Source: Pyrus communis
Taxonomy: Eukaryota; Streptophyta; Magnoliopsida; Rosales; Rosaceae
Assembly (NCBI RefSeq): GCF_963583255.1
Contig: NC_084803.1
Span: 5,080,121-5,144,120, forward strand
Direction: 5' to 3'
DNA length: 64,000 nucleotides
The notes beneath the pieces are model-generated. The model saw only the letters and a program-made list of their open reading frames with translations, had not been told where the DNA came from and searched no databases. Each line of letters begins with the position of its first letter. The stretch's first letter is position 1. Of the stretch, positions 12,520 to 25,614 are shown piece by piece. A program made the translations under genes and the position numbers.

Positions 12520-14991
12520 TATCTGTTTCTCATACATCGCCCTTTCAATTTCTCATCAGATTAAGCTGCTCGGTTCATTATTTATGTTCGCTTGGGTTTC
12601 TTACAATTAATTTGGGGCTGCATCACCTTGAATTGCTTTTAGGGAGTAAAAACAGGTAATTTTGTGTTTCTTATATTTAATTTCAGCATTTTTAAGATCT
12701 AACTTTTCAATTTGTTTATTAAGTCTTCGAATCTTTGGAGTTTTTAAAGGTTGGGTTTGAAGTGCTTCTTCTATCTGTTCAAGTTGGATCAAACTGCAAA
12801 CCATATAGGGTTTAAGCTTATTATTGTTCTTGGAGATATAAGCTAGGTGTTCATTTCTTGTTATATAAATATATGAATTCGTTTACTGTTTCAACGAAAG
12901 GACGAGTTAGGCAATCGCAACTACGTTTTTTTTACAAACTACTATCCTTACAGCTTGTACAAACTAAAAGAAAAGGGATATAAGTAGAAATGTCAATGTA
13001 AAGTTCCACTGTTGGTTAAGCTTATGCTATACGGATATCGCATTTTCTGTGTATGTTCTGTAAACATCATAAACACAAAAAAAGACTTTGGTAGAGAAAG
13101 TGGCTTATTGAAACATGGCTATGAACGAACTTGCATATGATAATTTGTCTGTTTTTAAGTTTTGGTATGCTTTTTAGCTGATACCTACTACCACTGCATG
13201 AGAACTAATAGTTAAGCTACATTCCATGCTTCGTTATGTGGTCTACACCTTCAAAACGATGTTATTATTAGTGGACGAGGAAGCGACATGACCTCTGTTG
13301 GACAACTCCCTGCTGTTTACCTACGTGCATTCATTTTGTCTCGTCAATAGATATAACTATGCGATTTTCCCTTATTAGAGCTTTTCCACCGCTCTCCAAG
13401 AGTGATGGATTAACATTCCATAATCCCATGGGTTGCTGGACACAGCTTTACTAAAGAGCTGTGTCTTTCTTCAGTCACATAGTTACGCATATTCATTAGC
13501 TAAATTATGAGTGAATAACAGTTGATATACATTAATTAGATATGTATTATTTATATGAAATATAAACATAATATCACATGGCCGTCCGACAATCATACTG
13601 TAAAATTTTAGAAGCACCTGCTAAAAACAACACACTCTAATTTTGGATATATTTTTTTCAGTGTGTTCGTGTTCCATGAAAAGGTATTACTACCATCTTA
13701 TATGTAAAGAACCAGCTTAAGGTCAAAGTAAGCATCTGTAATGGTTCTGTTTGACAGTCTGAGTCTTCATATTCCAGGTTTGCCTACTAACTGCTTGTAG
13801 GCATTGACTTCTTTGTTTAGCAGATGCAGACATCTTTAGCTTGAGCCTGCATTGTTTTTTTTAACCACTTGCGGGGGGTGAGCAAACCCATATGGTCTAT
13901 TCCTCCATAGATGACGTAGATGATCTAATAAAATCTAGAAGTTATAATCAAAGAGCGGTATAGTAGTACTTCATATCTCTCTCTAACTTCAAGGAGGCTT
14001 TTATTGGCACAAACACATTCTCTTTATCAATGACTGTTGGGGTCTCCCTTTTGGTGCTCTCACCTGAGCCAGTTGTCTAAGCACTACAATTTTTTGTCGT
14101 ACATTGGAACACAGTTTTTATCATGAAGTATTTGCTTCTATTTATTGCTTGGTTTTCTTCTCATTGCCACTTTTCAGTCCATTTTGAGGTACATTATCTG
14201 ATGTTCTGATAGGGGCATCACCTAAAAAGGTATGACATGATTTGATTTCAGTTTAATGTTTCGTTCATTGTTCAGGGTTGTTACTGTGAATGTTGAAGTT
14301 TTGTTTTCTGTTTGAGGTTCTGAATTAGTTTGATAGAAAATTTCGAGCCTTATGACTTACGATGAAAGAATAATTTTTTACTATTTTCATATGATTTAAT
14401 TTCTGTTCTTGCAGTTTGTTAGGAGCAAGGTCAGTTGTCGAACCACCATTTGTGAGATTTTGTGCGTCACCTAACATGAAACAAAGAAAGTCTTCACACC
14501 AAATGGATGCGAATTAGTAAACCATTCAGAACCTAAAACTCATTTCCTTGGTAATCTCCATTACTGTTTGAATTAGTATTGTTATTATTATTATAATTTT
14601 GGCCCACAAAGAGAGCTTCATACTAAGAAAATGAGAAGCTTATGAAACCACAACAGGGTGTAAAAGTGATAATGGTGGTTGGGGTGTTAAAAATTGCATA
14701 TTCCTTCCTTTCTGTTTTCATTAAAATGGTTCTTCAAATCCCATTTCTCTACACTTTTCGAATATGTTATAAATCTTTTCCTACATTTATGCTTATCTCT
14801 AATATGAATATAGGTTAGAATTCCTTATCTCACTGTTGGATTTCCCATTCAATTCCTTTTCTGACTGTTGGATTTTCCATAGGGTTTGGGTGCGCAATTA
14901 CAAGGAAAGAGACAGAGAGAGAGAGGGTGGGTGCATTCATTTTTAGGCACCTTATTGTTCCAATTCTGCAAACTATTGATTATATTCAGTA
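12520..14991 (+). other. CACTA 5' non-coding region
   Basis: No coding frame is recognised. It probably contains promoter and 5' leader of the TNP2 gene. A small hairpin 'acacagctttac/taaagagctgtgt' lies at about 13440-13470. A purine-rich GAGAGAGAG stretch lies at about 14910-14925, shortly before the first ATG. Confidence 0.4.
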
Positions 14992-17900
14992 ATGATGGAC
15001 AAAAGTTGGGCCAGTTTGAATCCGTTTACAGAGGATTACAGAACAGGGCTAGCAAAATTTATCTCAAACTCATTGCAAGTTTCTTCTCTTGATGGCAACA
15101 TCAAATGTCCATGTGCTAAATGCTTGAATAGGTTCTGGTTGAGTAAGAATGAAGTTGAAGCACATCTAATTGTTGAAGGTATGGACCGTTCATACTTGGA
15201 AGGCTCGTGGGTATGGCATGGAGAGACATTTGGTGACCCTATTGCAAGTAGCCAAGCTGCACAACAAAGTGCTACTGTTACTAATCCTTATTGTGAACTA
15301 GGCCCCTTGCTTGAAGATATTTTCTCTCGTCCCAGTGTAATGGGTGGCATGCCTATTAATAATCACAGCGGGCAGGAAACTGTGATACCTGCATATGCAC
15401 GTAAGTTTGAAGCCATGGTGCAAGACGGCAACGCAGAATTATATCCGGGTTGTGGTATGAAGAAAATGGACTTCCTAATACGAGTATTTCAAAACAAGTG
15501 TTTATATGGGTGCAGCGAAAGTGCAGTGCAAGCTAATCTTCAGCTTTTGAAACATATACTCCCAAATGGTCATTCTTTACCAAATAACGTGATGAGTACA
15601 AAGGGATTGCTGAAAAATTTCATGTTGCCTCACCAAAAGATCCATGCATGTGAAAATGACTGCATGTTGTATTGGAAACATAACAGTGGTTTAGATGCTT
15701 GTCAAACATGTGGTGTGTCCAGATATACAACCGAGGTTGATGAGACATCACGAAGCAGTAAAAAGAGAATACCTCGGAAGGTGCTAAGATATTTTCCTAT
15801 TACACCTCGCTTACAAAGGCTTTACATGTCTCGACACACCAGTGAAGATATGTGTTGACATGGGCTTTCTCGCCCCGAGGATGGCTTCTTAAGACATCCA
15901 GCTGATTCCTTTGCATGGAAGCAATTAGATTTGAAATTTCCAACATTTGGTGATGAAATGCGCAATGTACGTCTTGGGTTGGCAAGTGACGGATTCAACC
16001 CCTTCGGAAAATGCAGCTCCGACTATAGCATCTGGCCAGTATTGTTGACTGTCTACAATTTACCACCTTGGTTGTGTATGAAAGCACCGTTCATATTGAT
16101 GGCTTTGTTAATACCGGGAAAAGAATCTCCGGGAAATGATATTGACGTATACCTTGAACCATTAATAGACGAGCTGAAAGTATTGTGGACCTCAGGGGTT
16201 CCCACTTATGATACATTTAGGCAAGAGACCTTCACCTTACGAGCAGCTGTTTTATGGACTATTAGCGACTTCCCCGCCTATGGGAACTTGTCCGGTTGGA
16301 GCACACATGGGAAATTAGCATGTCCTTGTTGCAACTACAAGACTGAGTCGACATATCTTAAAAAGGGTAGGAAATATTGTTATATGGGTCACCGTCGTTT
16401 CTTGCCCATGTCACATGTTTTTCGTCGACAGAGGAAAGCCTTTAATCTTTCTGACGAGAGAGAGCAAGCACCTTCCCCCTTGACCGGATGTGAATGTCGT
16501 CGACAGTTGTCCATTTTACGGTTCAAATATGGTAAGACCCCACGGAAAATGGTTGGAGAAAAAAGACCACTACCTAGAGCAACAGTTGGGCCATGGAAGA
16601 AACATAGTATTTTCTTCAAGTTGCCGTATTGGGAACATCTTGTGCTTCGACATTGCCTTGATGTCATACACATTGAAAAAAATGTCACTGAAAGTTTGGT
16701 TGCAACTCTGCTGGGTATTGTTGGGAAAAGCAAGGATAACTTGAATGCAAGGTTGGATCTGGAATTGATGGGCATGAAACCGGAGTTGCACAGAAAATTT
16801 GTCAATGGAAAGCCAAAGATGCCTCCCGGTGTATATACTATGAAACCATTAGAGAAGGAATTGTTTTGCAAGGTTTTAGCCTCAATACAAGTGCCTGACA
16901 ATTACTCGTCCAATATTTCACGACTTGTGCATACAAAGGAAAAGATCGTAAGGGGACTTAAAAGTCATGATTGGCATGTTTTAATGCAGCAATTCCTTCC
17001 AATTGCCATACGTAAATGCCTCCCAACTGCGACTGCACAGATATTATTGGAACTAAGTGCATTCTTCAGACATTTGTGTACTAAAAAAGGGTCAGTGGAA
17101 TGCTTTCGCAAACTCACACCCAAAATAGTTATGATCCTATGCCAATTGGAAAGGATATTACCGCCTGCATTCTTTGTCGTCAGTCTTCACCTCACAATAC
17201 ATCTTGCCGAGGAAGCTGCACTTGCAGGTCCGGTGCACTACAGATGGATGTACCCAATTGAGAGGTATTCCTTAACTTTTAATATATTTGTATGGTTATT
17301 ACATCTGTGCATCATACAATTTAGAACAACAAATTTGATGTTGTCCTATTTAAATTAGGTTCCTGCTGACGTTGAAGAAGTATGTTCGAAATAAAAATCG
17401 ACCAGAGGGAAACATGACCCAAGGATATCTGGCTGAGGAGTGCTTGTCTTTTTGTGGGATGTATTTGGAAGGCGTGGAGACACGTTTGAACCGTCCAAGC
17501 CGAAATGCAGATAGAATACGTCCTGACTATGAGGGTGACTTTGACATATTTTGTGCCACTGGGCATTCACTTGGTATGCGGGAAGATTATCATCTTGACA
17601 ACCACGATTGGGAGATTGCACGATCGTATGTTTTAGCCAATTGTGATAAGTCAATGGCATATAGGAGGTGATTACACTTAAATCTTATATATTGCAGTTA
17701 AATGGCACCAACTTCTGAATCTCTCCTTTTGGTTATACAGAGTGAGAATGACTTTATTTTCACATACAGAAGTTACGTGGAGAATGCTCAAAAAACTCGA
17801 GGGAGGCGTGTAACCATGCTACAAGCAGAGAAAGAAGCTATTAAATCCTTCCCAGATTGGTTTGAAAAACATGTTAGTACGGAATAAGTTGATTCTGCGT

Positions 17901-18605
17901 GTACTGGTTTCCTATTTAGCTTCCTATTCTTAACTATGCATATGAACGTGGGTGTAAATTGTGTAGGTTAATCAATTGCAACAATCAAGTGACCCAAGGG
18001 CAACTGACGACTTAGTAGCGCTTGCTAATGGACCTAGTAAATGGTGTCGGAGATATAAGATTTTTGTATGTAATGGGTTCAGGTTCAAAGTAATAGGCAC
18101 ACAATCCAATGGGAATTACCAAAACTATGGTGTTTTCCTACAGTCTAATGTTCCAAGTTATGCTGGCCCACGTGACCGGAACCCTGTTACCGGTTTGGTA
18201 GACTACTATGGGGTTCTAACAGATGTATTTGAAATCAAGTACCATATGGAACGGACAGTGGTATTATTCAAGTGCAACTGGTTTGATGGCACTTCCAGAA
18301 ATACAGGTGAGGGAGTAAAATCAGACAGATATGGCTTTAGATTGGTTAACTTCAATAAGATTTCGTCTACAAGTGACCCATTCATTCTCGCATCACAAGC
18401 ACTACAAGTGTTCTATGTACAAGACCCAACAGATATAGAATGGCATGTTGCAATCAAAACAAGACCACGTGATTTCTTTGATATGTCCTCAACACATGAT
18501 GATGATCCGTGCGATGGACAAGATGTCGAACATGCAATTGGTGATAATGATGAGGTTCGAGTTAGAATCGATGTAGACGCCCAAGACTTTGAAGATTGCT
18601 TGTAA
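14992..18605 (+). pseudogene. TNP2-type CACTA transposase, one in-frame stop
   Basis: Catalytic transposase of the element. Exons 14992-17264, 17359-17667, 17743-17872 and 17967-18605 join in one frame of 1,117 codons. Domains in order: Transposase-associated domain (about residues 1-80, with cysteine motifs CPCAKC), the TNP2 core Transposase_21 (about 200-530, including WSTHGKLACPCC and LDVIHIEKNVTESL), DUF4218 (about 640-780, HLAEEAALAGPVHYRWMYPIER continuing across intron 1), and DUF4216 near the C-terminus (VFEIKYHMERTVVLFKCNWFDG, 18227-18292). The only lesion seen is TGA at 15856-15858, where relatives have Trp (TGG); the frame continues unchanged after it. Exon 3 uses the acceptor at 17742. 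Either the copy is inactive or this is a very recent point mutation. Confidence 0.88.
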
Positions 18606-18796
18606 AAGCATCTCACTTTTGATGAACGTACTAGTTATACGAAGTATTGATTCGCTGACAGTGTTGTAGGATATGGAAATATTTGTACATTTTGACATTC
18701 ATTCCTGAACCAAGCATTGCCCTGACTATTAGTTTTTTGATTTCGTATTATATGCAATATATTTAATTGGTGTCTTTAAGTGGCAGCTTCATGTAG

Positions 18797-20545
18797 TGTT
18801 TGGAAGAAACACTCAACACGTTCGACTATGCACACCGTGCCAAAAATATAAAGAACAAACCAGAGGTGAAAAGTTTGCACCATCCCTGTTCTCACAAATT
18901 ATATAGTTCAAATGTCTTTCATTCTAACCCTTGTTATGGTTTGTTGTTGGTTAATGTTTCAGGTCAATCAAAAAATGATGAAGTCTGCTTTGATCAACGA
19001 TTTGTATTCTGAGATTGATCGTATGTTCAAGCAAGGTTGTTAACTGATTCCAGCGTTGATGTGCTCTCAATCTCTCTGTCCAGAGATTTTTTTTTTGTTT
19101 CACAGGTTATTTAATGATTCTTTAGTGTTACTGTGCTGCAAGCTAAATTGTATGACATGTTTCTTATGTTCATGCAGAGGTATATGCTGCCAGAGAGAAG
19201 AATGGAATATATATACCATGAGATCGTTATGTTAGTGAAGAAGCAGAGAAGAAGGTCTTATTCTTGTCATTTAAATGAATTATGGACTGCTTTTCCTACA
19301 TTCACAATTGACTGGTTATTAACTTCATTAACTCTTTATTTACTGTATGCAGTGGCTGAAAAGATAGAGCGGATTGAACTTTATTATGATTCAAAAGACA
19401 AGGTATCTCCGTCAAGATTTCATTCCTTTCGTTTTGAATAATATTGACTACAAGGTGGGAACTAATATAAACGTTACGTTGGCCTAAGAGCAGCAATTGC
19501 TGGAGCTTCAGGAACTTTACAGTTGTCAACAACTTTTGGTTGTACAATTGAATGATAAACTTGGAAAAACTGAGGTAATACATTTGTAATATGGACTTAC
19601 AGAGTCTCATTTTGTTCTTTCTGCTCTTGTTCTGAGATAATTAAACACTTTATATTCAGATAATGCTTGAGGAAACTGGACATGAACTATATAATCTTGA
19701 CGACAAGCGTTGACAAGCAAATGCGACCATGAAAGAGAAGGAATTTCTGATAGTCAATCTCCTCCAATTGGGTGAGCAAAGTTGGCTGCTAAAACAAATT
19801 GTCGTGCCACCATCTGCATTTTTAGACCATAGATAGATTCTCTCCATTTCATCTTACTTTAAAGTTATACAGTCGACATTCGGGATTATTCTACACTAGT
19901 TCATGTTTATATTTATGCATATATTAATTTAAAGCTGGAAGGTACATTTAAATGCCCTTTTCTTACTATTATTCCATTGTTAACTTTCAGAGAAATCACT
20001 CGTTGGGCGTGCATTTGAGCTAATTAGAGCAGAGCTAGAGAATGCTGCATCAGATCTCCCTCACAACTTCGGGTTATTTATGATTATGACCATGGATGGT
20101 TTTGTAGAGTGGAATGACAAAATTGAAGATGAAAACCGGATACTAGTCAAGAAATTTCAGTCCACATTAACTCAGCACCTTGAAGTCTTGCATAACATTG
20201 TGGCATTTGCAGTGACACAACAGGAGCAGCAATTAAAATATATGGAAGAGGACATGCAGTCCTTTGTATCAACGATGGCGGAGGTAAGGTCTAGATAAGA
20301 AGATGATTGTCTTTGCATGCATTCCTGAGATTGAATTGTCAGTCTATATACAACTTCATTATTAATTTGGCTTAATTTTGAAAGCTATTGAAGAACTACG
20401 AGGAAGATTAGGAAAGCTTAAAAACATGTTTGGTTGTACTATTAAAGCTCTACATGGTATAGCTAGGGATCTTGAAGGAAATTCGCAACCAACGTTTTCT
20501 CCTCTAAACTTTGAAGTTTCTAACCATTCATCTGCTCTGGAAGAT
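18797..20545 (+). pseudogene. Captured kinesin-5 (BimC/Eg5-type) gene fragment
   Basis: Exon-like blocks matching plant kinesin-5, in order: 18797-18865 (end of the motor domain, LEETLNTFDYAHRAKNIKNK), 18963-19035 (VNQKMMKSALINDLYSEIDR), 19178-19254 (EVYAAREKNGIYIP), 19353-19402, 19491-19574, 19660-19771, 19991-20283 and 20385-20545 (EELRGRLGKLKNM). Introns between blocks keep GT/AG borders, so capture was at the DNA level rather than from mRNA. The ATP-binding part of the motor and the C-terminal tail are absent. In-frame TGA codons occur in the third block (after 'IYIP', about 19216-19218) and the sixth (after LDDKR), so no functional kinesin can be made. The native gene drives spindle microtubule sliding; this copy sits inside a transposon and could at most give chimeric or regulatory RNA. 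Confidence 0.88.
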
Positions 20546-20929
20546 GTAAGCATTACTTGACTATATATTTTGTCTTCAGATTTCTTTGTTTTTCTGTCAT
20601 GCTATTTAATGAGCGCAACTGTAGCTGAATACGTATAAATCAAACTACTACACATTATTATAATTGCAAAATACATAGAGTAGTCATACATGATATTGAT
20701 TCCAGAAACCATCCATACAGAAACAAAAATAACATAACGGTCTATATAGTTACCAACTGCATAGGTTCATAAGATAAACATCCATATCTTGTACGGAGGT
20801 ACAATCTGAGTATGAATGTTTACATAGAGCAAAAGACTAGAGATTTGTTTTGTAAAGGTTGATATCTTGCATTGCACTAGACATACGTGAATACTAATAG
20901 CATAATATAACATCCATTCCCAAACAGGT

Positions 20930-21820
20930 TCAACTCTTCTTACCATAAGCATCATCGGATGGTGATTTTGCATTCTGCATATCTTTGGGGATGACTTCCT
21001 GTTTTGCTTGACCTGTAGCACGATTCATCCAATCACAATGTTCTTGACCACCCACATATTCGCACGCAGCACACTCCTTAACTGCCTTGTACCTTTTTTG
21101 AGGATGACGAGTCCTCGCAGTACTGGTACAATCAGAATCAGAATCGAAATGTACAGCATTGCAAATCTCAATAGGATCAAAGCGGTATGAATCACCCGGG
21201 AAAAAAGATGATATTATTTTCACTGTGTCACCACTGATGGAAGGTTGCTTTCCACTACTCATTAATTTGTCAATATCACCATTGATGCAAGGATGTTTTC
21301 CACTGCTACCATGCTTCATGTAGCCGATTTCGTTGGACCAGGGAGGAATCACATTCACACCGAAACCTGGAAGATCAGATGGAAAGTGCTCATCTTTCAA
21401 GATCACATTTTTCGCTGCCTCATCATAACGAGGACAATAAATATTGATCAAGGGATTGGGTGATTGAGGAGGGTAAATAGGCATGTTAGAGCCATGCGAG
21501 AAGTCGTTCCATTCACCCGAAGCAGTAGTTGTCTTTGCAGGGGATTTGAACTGCTGGTTAGCACCTGAATCCAGTGTGGGGTTTTGCTCGTACTCGAATT
21601 GAATGTGAAAGTTAGCTTCTAGGTAACGCCAAAAATCAGGATCTTCATGATTGGCAGTGAGCACAGGGACAAGGTTTTCTTGGGTGGGAACTGGGGTTGC
21701 AATGTTATTGGTTGGGGCACGCATCGTGGGACTAAGCACTTCATGATCCATTGTAGGAAAAAGGTCTTCACTTCTGTTACAAAATAGCTGTCTGCGAGCA
21801 TTTGGGAATAAAGGCGACAT
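20930..21820 (-). CDS. Unrecognised 296-residue protein inside the CACTA element
   Basis: A single uninterrupted frame from ATG (21820) to stop on the minus strand, opposite to both transposase genes. I do not recognise the family. Visible traits: no signal peptide or membrane segment; an N-terminal half rich in Pro, Asn and Thr; a motif region DPDFWRYLEANF (about residues 61-72); a repeated motif, SSGKHPCINGDIDKLM then SSGKQPSISGDTVKII, about 16 residues apart; and a C-terminal Cys/His cluster (CAACEY...HCDW) that might bind metal. A TATA box lies about 70 bp upstream. It may be an element-encoded accessory protein or a captured host gene. Length and lack of stops argue for real coding. Confidence 0.6.
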   Translation of the reverse strand: MSPLFPNARRQLFCNRSEDLFPTMDHEVLSPTMRAPTNNIATPVPTQENLVPVLTANHEDPDFWRYLEANFHIQFEYEQNPTLDSGANQQFKSPAKTTTASGEWNDFSHGSNMPIYPPQSPNPLINIYCPRYDEAAKNVILKDEHFPSDLPGFGVNVIPPWSNEIGYMKHGSSGKHPCINGDIDKLMSSGKQPSISGDTVKIISSFFPGDSYRFDPIEICNAVHFDSDSDCTSTARTRHPQKRYKAVKECAACEYVGGQEHCDWMNRATGQAKQEVIPKDMQNAKSPSDDAYGKKS

Positions 21821-21888
21821 TGGTGATTAGGTGTAAATTTCAGACGAAGTTGAAACTGCTGTACGTCCAAAAACCTCTTCAAGGTTGA

Positions 21889-21896
21889 TATTTATA
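21889..21896 (-). promoter_or_regulatory. TATA box of the 296-residue ORF
   Basis: TATAAATA on the minus strand, about 70 bp upstream of the ATG at 21820. Confidence 0.45.
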
Positions 21897-22543
21897 ATTG
21901 AGATTAGAATGGAGGGCAGGGCACTTAATTGTAAGTTCACACCCACTTAGTGGATTAACATTTAATTAGGGTGTGGAAAATTAATAGTTCCGGGATTCTT
22001 CTTACAAAAGCACTCAAATTTGACCACACAATGCATATGCCAATCTCATCAACCATCTGCCACCTCACAGACTGATCAATTATTTAATGGGTTGCCAATT
22101 ATTTTATTTGGTAATAGCAACACCTGGCCATTTTTTGTGGCTACCTGCTGACCTCCATAAGTGTGTATGAATTAAATAATTGTTTTCCTAGGGATTACTG
22201 GGCGGGAGGATTTCCCGCTCAAGTTAAGTATCTGCCAAATTTTCAATTTGCTGCTCTCAAATAGGAAACGTGTGTGGATTCATTTAATTAACTTTATTCA
22301 CTTTAGCTGTTTAGATGCATCAAGTTATCAACTCAAAGAAGAAATTATCTTCAGGCAGAGAGGTTACATTAAAGCCATTGCAGCAGGTATCTACCACTCT
22401 TCTCTTCTTACTAGGAAATTAATTGAGGTGTTAAATTGAAATGCTTTTGTTTACAAATGTTAATTAAACACTCTTGTGTTGTGTTTACATGAAAAGTTAT
22501 TACGAAGGTGCTGTGGGTCAGCAAGAATAACTCAGTTGCATCA

Positions 22544-25203
22544 ATGTCGATTGACGAAGGCATCGAAACTCAACCATTGGCATTCAACCTGATGGAACAT
22601 GACCACATACAGCAATTCACAATTCCAAATAATGTCGAAGGCATCGTGGATGAACGTCAACGTATAACCCGTTCAGTGCAGGCGAGTAGGGGAATAAATA
22701 GGCCACGATGGGCACCAAATGGTACAAAGGAGCTGATGAAATTTAATGAGCAAGGGCAGCCGGTAGAGCCTCCTCATACCGTTGCTAGATTTTCTAGGTT
22801 CTTAGGAATGCTAGCTCAAGAAGCATCATATTTTCCAATTAATGTAGTTGATTGGAGGCATTTCTACAGGGCTTCAAACATGGATCGTGCTTGGCAGAGG
22901 ATTAAGGTAAATCAACAGTAAAGGCATTAATGGTTGGTTGGTTTTCCTATATATATAGCTAGTTATTTCATTGCTTTTTAGTTGTAACCCTGGAAAAAAA
23001 AAAAACCACATAATGGCATCACATGGCCTATTATTGACTTACTCAACAAGCAGGGTTGAAGCCTTAGGCTTTTAATTATGATTAATGCATTCGAAACCTA
23101 CTTTGACCTGAACTGCTGTTATCCATACACAAGTTTAACAAATAATTGGCCATGTCAATTATTTTGCAGTTGGTGACTTAGAAAGTAGCAATACAATAAA
23201 TTGGGGTTCATTGTGATATATTTGAAATGAGATGCACCAATTATGTCGTAAGAGGCTCCATAGACAATTACAATACGGTGTATAGCACATTATACACCAC
23301 TAAAAGGCAGCATCTATGCAGATTGGTGATGCGCAATGAGGCTTCTTTTAACTTTGTCTGCTGTAAATTTAATTTGTACGATTACACAAATATTTCAAAC
23401 CTACTGGATGGGTATTACGGGTTCACTATACAAATTCATAATTCATGTATTAAATGATGGTGCATAATTAACAACATCATGTATATGTACATGGGCAGGG
23501 GACTCTTGATTGGACAGATGGTATAACACTCGAATTGGAGCCCAAAATTCGGCGGGTTTGTGAGAAGAAGTTGAATGATAGATGGAAGGATTACAAGGCA
23601 AACCTGAAGAAGGCATACTATACGCCATGCCTGCACTCACCGTTAGCGGAGAGGTTCCATTGTCATGATGGCCGTGTCAACCAAGGCCAATGGAAATTGT
23701 TAGTACAGCTATGGGACACTGTAGATGCTCAGGTAGTACACACAATGATCAAAGTTCTTCCTTTTTTATGCACCATATATGCTTTATTTAGTTATGACAT
23801 AATGTGGATGATAAATGTATGGATTGTATGTATTGGAAATTAGGATGAATTTCCTTTCACATAGCCCTAATAATGCATGCTAAACTTGGCATCTGTAGAA
23901 GCGTGCTACATCATGTAGAAAGAACAGGAAAGCGCTACAAATAAATCACACGACTGGAACCAAGTCTTTTGCGCAATTCAGACACGAACATGTAAGGCTC
24001 TGCCGTGAGTTCTGTGTTATGGTAACTTAACTACATGTTAGTGCACATGGAATGAAGGTGCCGGTCGAAAACAATGTTATGAAATTACTCGTCAATTAGT
24101 TGTTTGACAATTTCTGTTAACAGGAACAAGCGAATGGAAGCAAACCAGACCGCATCACATTCTTTACGCTAACACATACTCGGAAGAATGGGGAACCAGT
24201 GGATGCTCGATCAGCTGCAATAATTGTAAGTATGCCATCAATTACCGGCTGCTACAATTTATCTGTAGGTGAGATATATAAAAGGTTTGTGGAATGTGAA
24301 CAATCAGGTGTATTAGATTATGTGCTATTTAATGTCAGTGAAACAAAGAGCATAAGGCAACAGCAGCTTGCATTAGTGAATACAGTGAAGTAATGAAAGA
24401 TTCTGATGCATATGAGTTTATTGGTAGGCACTGTAGTCTGAAGAACAGAACAATAACTAATAGTACTAGTTTTTTTGAGAAACATGGTTGGAATATCTTT
24501 GATTTAGAAGGCTTTCAAATGTATATACAGTGCAAATACATTGGTAATTAATTTTGGAAACAACTTGCAGGATGAATTCAATACAAACCTGAAGTTGTAC
24601 GAGGATAGGAATGAGATCATAACTGATGAGGTTCGGCATATTGTGTACGCTAATGTATTGGGGCCTGAGAGAGACAACCGTGTAAGAGGGTTTGGGACAG
24701 GGGTTGTGTGGTCTGATGTGCCAGGTATTATAACTGAGAAAAGGGGAATTTGTAGAGAGGTTGAAGCAATTAAAGCATCGTATGAGGAGCAAAGAAAAGC
24801 TGCTAACTTTGAAATTGAGAAACTTAAGATGGAGGCAAGTGAGAGAGAAGAAAGGCAAAGGATTGAGGCAGCAAATGTGGTTGCACAATTGAGGAAAGAA
24901 TATGCCGAGTCAATGGTGGCACACAATAGACAGGTGGAATTGGAAGTGGAGAATATGAAGCGTGAAATGAGGGCTGAAATTATGTTCGCGCTGAAGAGGG
25001 CTGCTGATGGAGGCATGGTGGAACCAAATCACATTGATGTGCCTCAAGTTTGTGTCAATAGAATTGAACAAGGGAATGGTATGGAGATCCAAGCAAGTGG
25101 AGAAGTTGAAGATGAGGGTTTTGTTGTGGTACAGAATAATGGCACAGATGATGAGCTTGGGTATCGTCCATGCATGGTGAATGTCACTGGCTTCAGTAAG
25201 TGA
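22544..25203 (+). CDS. Second CACTA gene, plant transposase (Transposase_24/PTTA-like), five exons
   Basis: Proposed exons 22544-22906, 23499-23732, 23899-23991, 24124-24225 and 24571-25203, all GT/AG and all phase 0, give 474 residues. The first ATG in frame is 22544 (MSIDEGIE). Residues about 120-220 carry LDWTDGITLELEPKIRR and KLNDRWKDYKANLKK, followed by TTGTKSFAQFRHE and the ITFFTLTHTRKNGEPVDARS stretch, the pattern of the PTTA/En-Spm Transposase_24 family. The last exon is a long charged coiled coil (EAIKASYEEQRKAANFEIEK...). By analogy with TNPA of En/Spm it would bind the sub-terminal repeats and help transposition; that role is inference. No stop or frameshift was seen. The borders of the fourth and fifth exons are the least certain. 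Confidence 0.75.
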
Positions 25204-25614
25204 TAAGCTAACTGTGATACGTTTTTGTGAATTTTGCTTCATGTATATATACAAATGCCATAGGGAAGGCATAGATCCAAGTGGGTGGAGTTGTTTGTTC
25301 AGTTTGTTGTTGGTGGATGTGCATAGGTACATAGGTGAAACAAAATGTAATGTCATCATCCTTGGGTACTTGGATGTGTTGGACAACAGACTTGAATGTA
25401 ATATGGTGTCTTTAATAGAGACAAACCTTGTTATTGATAAATGTATGGGGATATAAAGTGTGGTTGGTTGTCAATGTGAATCCTTTTGAAAATTTAAATT
25501 TCTTGCCAATTCTATATTAAGAAGCTGAGTTTTAATAGAGTACATAGCTATTACTAAAATGCATGTAATACAATTCCAACCTACCGGACATTTGGAATGC
25601 TATAGATTCACACC

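Noticed and set aside
13432..13472. Hairpin resembling a miRNA precursor (acacagctttac / taaagagctgtgt)
   Set aside because: The stem is too short and does not match the mature miR396 sequence it first suggested.
15856..15858. TGA read as selenocysteine or programmed readthrough
   Set aside because: Plants lack selenocysteine insertion and relatives have Trp here; a point mutation is simpler.
16389..16901. 170-residue minus-strand ORF
   Set aside because: Shadow of the TNP2 transposase exon on the other strand.
24504..25016. Minus-strand ORFs of 140-170 residues
   Set aside because: Antisense to the coiled-coil exon of the second transposase gene, with no domain of their own.
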